Translations under genes and position numbers: made by a program | Shown here: positions 61,306 through 64,000 of the stretch, one piece after another | How the letters are laid out: each line of letters opens with the position of its first letter | Numbering within the stretch: the first letter of the stretch is position 1 | The notes under the pieces: generated by a model | The model's input: the letters and a program-made list of their open reading frames with translations, nothing else | Databases searched by the model: none | What the model was told of the DNA's origin: nothing | Origin: Vibrio gangliei | GTDB taxonomy: Bacteria; Pseudomonadota; Gammaproteobacteria; Enterobacterales; Vibrionaceae | Length of the DNA: 64,000 bases | Assembly: GCF_026001925.1 (NCBI RefSeq) | Contig: NZ_AP021869.1 | Coordinates: 992,001 to 1,056,000, forward strand | Reading direction: 5' to 3'

Positions 61306-61352
61306 TATACCCAAGTGACGTCAAGATGCGAGTTTGACGTTACTTGGGTATA
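61306..61352. repeat. Perfect 19-bp hairpin repeat, Vibrio type
   Basis: TATACCCAAGTGACGTCAA (61306-61324) pairs with the 19 bases at 61334-61352 with a single G-T pair and a nine-base loop. No T run follows on either strand. It shares TCAAGATG and TTGGGTATA with the element at 52957-53005, so it looks like one member of a dispersed palindromic repeat family. Confidence 0.85.
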
Positions 61353-61430
61353 GCACAATTTTAATCGATTAAAGCATAACAAGGGCCTGATTTTGCCTGT
61401 TTTTTGCAATACTTTTATGCGGTTTTGATT

Positions 61431-62750
61431 TTAATAAAAACAGTCGTCATCTTCTATTGCAACACGTATTGCATTGATCAGGGCTTTAATATGTTCTGGC
61501 TGGCAAATGTAGGGCGGCATTATATAAATAAGTCGGCCAAAAGGGCGAATCCAAACACCTTGAGAAACAAATTTAGCCTGGATGATTTCTAAATTGACGG
61601 GCTGATGGGTTTCGACCACACCAATCGCCCCCAACCACCTTACAGATTTTACTTTTGGATGGGTGAGCAACAGTGGTAATTCTTGTTCAAAGTGATTTTC
61701 TATAGTGAGAACCTGGGACTGCCAATGGTTTTGTTGTAACAGCGATAAGCTTGCGTTTGCAACCGAACAGGCTAATGGGTTTGCCATAAAAGTGGGGCCA
61801 TGCATAAAGCAGCCTGCTTCACCATCGCACACACCAGTCGCCACTTTTTCAGTGGTAAGGGTGGCCGCGAGTGTCATATAACCGCCGGTTAATGCTTTGC
61901 CAACACATAAAATATCGGGCTCGATGTTAGCGTGTTCGAAAGCAAATAATCGGCCAGTTCTGCCAAAACCAGTGGCAATCTCATCAAGGATAAGCAGCAG
62001 TCCGTATTGATCACAGAGTTCACGAATTCTGGATAAACATTGAGGGTGATATATTCGCATTCCACCTGCGCCTTGGACTATGGGCTCTAATATTACCGCG
62101 GCAAGATGTGGATGGTGGCGTTCGATTTTTATTTCGAAATCCGCCAAATCACTAGGATCATATTCAGGCCATTTTCCTTCCACTTTTTGGCTGCAAGCGG
62201 GCGATTGAGCAAAAATATGCTGCGGTAAAAATCCCTTATACATTTTATGCATCGAGTTATCCGGATCGGTGACCGACATCGCTGCGAAGGTATCACCATG
62301 ATAGCCATGTGATAGGGTCAGAAACTGGCTTCTTTGACTCACTTCTCCTCGTTTTGCTGCATGGTTATGCCAATATTGCAGCGCCATTTTTAGTGCCACT
62401 TCAACACTGACAGACCCCGAGTCGGCTAAGAAAATATGCTGAATGTTATCCGGTGTCATGGCTAATAATCGCTTGCCGAGTTCAACCGCCGGCTGATGAG
62501 TTAACCCGCCGAACATGACATGCGACATATCTTCAATTTGCTGATGCGCGGCTTGGTTGAGCAACGGATGATTGTAGCCATGAATCGCAGACCACCACGA
62601 TGACATTCCGTCAATCAAGGTTTCGCCAGTCGATAAATGGATATAGACCTCTTGTGCTTTCGAAACAGGGTAACAAGGAAGCGGGTTAGTGGTTGAGGTG
62701 TAGGGATGCCAGAGGTGTTTTTGATCAAAATCCAGTGATTGAAAATTCAT
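61431..62750 (-). CDS. bioA: Adenosylmethionine-8-amino-7-oxononanoate aminotransferase
   Basis: Pyridoxal-phosphate enzyme that makes 7,8-diaminopelargonic acid, the third-to-last step of biotin synthesis, using S-adenosylmethionine as the amino donor. The product from the ATG at 62750, MNFQSLDFDQKHLWHPYTST, has 439 residues. LILDEIATGFGRTGRLFAFE is near residue 240, and the cofactor lysine lies in CVGKALTGGYMTL near 275. An ATG at 62762 is possible, but lies inside the BirA-type operator. It diverges from bioB, as in E. coli, and the two share the operator. Confidence 0.95.
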   Translation of the reverse strand: MNFQSLDFDQKHLWHPYTSTTNPLPCYPVSKAQEVYIHLSTGETLIDGMSSWWSAIHGYNHPLLNQAAHQQIEDMSHVMFGGLTHQPAVELGKRLLAMTPDNIQHIFLADSGSVSVEVALKMALQYWHNHAAKRGEVSQRSQFLTLSHGYHGDTFAAMSVTDPDNSMHKMYKGFLPQHIFAQSPACSQKVEGKWPEYDPSDLADFEIKIERHHPHLAAVILEPIVQGAGGMRIYHPQCLSRIRELCDQYGLLLILDEIATGFGRTGRLFAFEHANIEPDILCVGKALTGGYMTLAATLTTEKVATGVCDGEAGCFMHGPTFMANPLACSVANASLSLLQQNHWQSQVLTIENHFEQELPLLLTHPKVKSVRWLGAIGVVETHQPVNLEIIQAKFVSQGVWIRPFGRLIYIMPPYICQPEHIKALINAIRVAIEDDDCFY

Positions 62751-62752
62751 TG

Positions 62753-62783
62753 TGTAAACCATTGTGTTCTTATTTGGTTGACA
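62753..62783. promoter_or_regulatory. BirA biotin operator between bioA and bioB
   Basis: TGTAAACC (62753-62760) and GGTTGACA (62776-62783) are separated by 15 bases, matching the BirA operator (TGTAAACC-N15-GGTTTACA) except for one base. Located between two divergent bio genes. Confidence 0.85.
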
Positions 62784-62805
62784 TGTTAATGCCTGTCCGT
62801 AGACT
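62778..62805 (+). promoter_or_regulatory. bioB promoter overlapping the BirA operator
   Basis: TTGACA (62778-62783) and TAGACT (62800-62805) are 16 bases apart; the -35 lies within the right operator half, so bound BirA would block RNA polymerase. Confidence 0.6.
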
Positions 62806-62869
62806 AGCCAAGCATTAATTACGGCCAAATAAATAGGTCATGCAAACAATACACCGGAGCACAAAAATT

Positions 62870-63937
62870 ATGGATAAGGCGAATCAGAGCATCAGACACG
62901 ATTGGACCGTTCAGCAAGTTCAGGCATTACTGGATCTGCCATTTATGGATTTGCTTTATCAAGCTCAAACGATTCATCGTCAATATCACCCAGCTAACCA
63001 TGTTCAAGTCAGTACGCTATTGTCGATCAAAACCGGCGCTTGTCCTGAGGATTGTAAATATTGTCCGCAGAGTGCCCATTATCGAACGGATATTGAAAAA
63101 GAGCGTTTAATGGAAGTGGAAAAGGTATTACAAGCGGCACAAAAAGCGAAGAACTCAGGCTCAACTCGTTTTTGTATGGGCGCGGCTTGGAAGAACCCAA
63201 AGCAGCGAGATATGCCACATTTGATTTCCATGATCCAAGGCGTCAAAGACATGGGACTCGAAACCTGTATGACATTAGGTATGCTATCCGCCGAGCAAGC
63301 TGAACAATTGGCTGAGGCTGGCCTGGATTATTACAACCACAACCTTGATACCTCGCCTGAGTTTTACGGCAATATTATTACCACGCGTACTTATCAAGAT
63401 CGTCTTGATACTTTGGCGCACGTAAGAGATTCAGGTATGAAAATCTGTTCTGGTGGCATTATTGGGATGGGGGAAAGTGTCAGTGATCGAGCAGGGTTGC
63501 TGGTGGAATTAGCAAACCTACCAACCCAGCCTGAGAGTGTCCCAATCAACATGCTTGTGAAAGTGAAAGGCACACCAATGGAATCGGTTGAAGATGTTGA
63601 GCCGTTTGATTTTATTCGCTTAATTGCCGTGGCGCGTATCATGATGCCTCAATCAGCGGTAAGACTTTCTGCTGGCCGTGAAAATATGAATGAACAAATG
63701 CAAGCCTTGTGTTTTATGGCGGGTGCAAATTCTATTTTTTATGGCTGTAAATTGTTAACCACGCCGAACCCAGAAGAAGACAGCGACATGCAGTTGTTTA
63801 GTAAGCTGGGGATTAATCGAAAAGCAAGCACACTAAAACCGGATGCTGAGCATGAGGCCGAATTATTAACCCAAGTGGCGACTCAAGTGCTTTCAAGACC
63901 GAGTGCAGAAGATTTATTTTATGATGCAGGCCGCTAA
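62870..63937 (+). CDS. bioB: Biotin synthase
   Basis: Radical SAM enzyme that inserts sulfur into dethiobiotin. The CxxxCxxC motif that binds the 4Fe-4S cluster is at residues 58, 62 and 65 ([12 protein letters not shown]), counted from the ATG at 62870. [13 protein letters not shown] near 150, and [20 protein letters not shown] near 280 are family motifs. The ATG at 62840 adds ten residues and is possible, but this start has CCGGAG upstream and fits the family length (355). It precedes bioF with a one-base gap, so the two are coupled, and it is controlled by the BirA operator. Confidence 0.97.
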   Translation: MDKANQSIRHDWTVQQVQALLDLPFMDLLYQAQTIHRQYHPANHVQVSTLLSIKTGACPEDCKYCPQSAHYRTDIEKERLMEVEKVLQAAQKAKNSGSTRFCMGAAWKNPKQRDMPHLISMIQGVKDMGLETCMTLGMLSAEQAEQLAEAGLDYYNHNLDTSPEFYGNIITTRTYQDRLDTLAHVRDSGMKICSGGIIGMGESVSDRAGLLVELANLPTQPESVPINMLVKVKGTPMESVEDVEPFDFIRLIAVARIMMPQSAVRLSAGRENMNEQMQALCFMAGANSIFYGCKLLTTPNPEEDSDMQLFSKLGINRKASTLKPDAEHEAELLTQVATQVLSRPSAEDLFYDAGR

Positions 63938-63938
63938 C

Positions 63939-64000
63939 ATGGCTTTTGATGTTCGAATTCAACAAGCCTTAAAGCAAAGGCAAGCGGATGGTTTGTATCG
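63939..64000 (+). CDS. bioF: 8-amino-7-oxononanoate synthase, start only
   Basis: The ATG at 63939 opens a frame beginning MAFDVRIQQALKQRQADGLY that runs to the window edge (20 residues). The first residues match BioF N-termini (E. coli: [21 protein letters not shown]), and it begins one base after the bioB stop, the usual bioBF arrangement. BioF joins pimeloyl-ACP and alanine. The rest of the gene lies outside the window. Confidence 0.85.
   Translation, partial: MAFDVRIQQALKQRQADGLY

Overview
The window is an ordinary chromosomal stretch of a gammaproteobacterium, almost certainly a Vibrio or close relative in the Vibrionaceae. The signs are a FadR of 279 residues with the roughly 40-residue insert typical of vibrios, MiaE and FocA of the Vibrio type, a YnhF-like small membrane protein, and gene orders shared by vibrios and enterics. 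No phage, plasmid, IS element, CRISPR array, rRNA or tRNA gene was recognised. Nearly all genes are housekeeping. The unusual signals are small genes, one broken gene, regulatory sites, repeats and one out-of-place secretion-type gene.

Layout. 1-4.5 kb: nhaB (cut by the window edge) diverges from fadR, followed by an unknown membrane protein and a frameshifted outer-membrane barrel gene. 4.6-12.5 kb: metG diverges from mrp, then udk, dcd, an asmA-family gene and, convergent, btuR. 12.5-19.6 kb: a SulP transporter, rne with a long leader, divergent rluC, and a maf paralogue. 19.8-32.8 kb: the classic yceD-rpmF-plsX-fabH-fabD-fabG-acpP-fabF-pabC-mltG-tmk-holB-tatD-like-ptsG run, which links ribosome and lipid synthesis, folate, peptidoglycan, DNA replication and sugar uptake. 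33-38.4 kb is the accessory-like part: a small barrel protein, an NSS transporter with a 31-residue MetS-type partner, ynhF, a patatin-like phospholipase, and an isolated TagH-like protein of the type VI secretion class.

38.4-41.4 kb: pykA diverges from mlc across an intergenic region that carries a HexR-type palindrome and a CRP-like palindrome. Mlc would be expected to control ptsG, 8 kb away. 41.5-49.9 kb: yciK, sohB, focA, yciN, topA, miaE and cysB, the enteric topA neighbourhood with focA and miaE inserted, plus a seven-copy heptamer repeat between topA and miaE. 49.9-60 kb: a GSTCD-type methyltransferase gene, ald diverging from lrp, then ftsK, lolA, rarA and serS. 60-64 kb: an unknown small protein, a retropepsin-like protein, and the biotin locus bioA diverging from bioB-bioF across a BirA-type operator.

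The best leads for a second look are the orphan TagH with a degenerate FHA domain, two related hairpin repeats, near-leaderless rluC and yceD, the duplicated short motif in the RNase E tail, the heptamer repeat, and the two small membrane protein genes. All assignments rest on reading the sequence and on remembered family features; no database search was possible.
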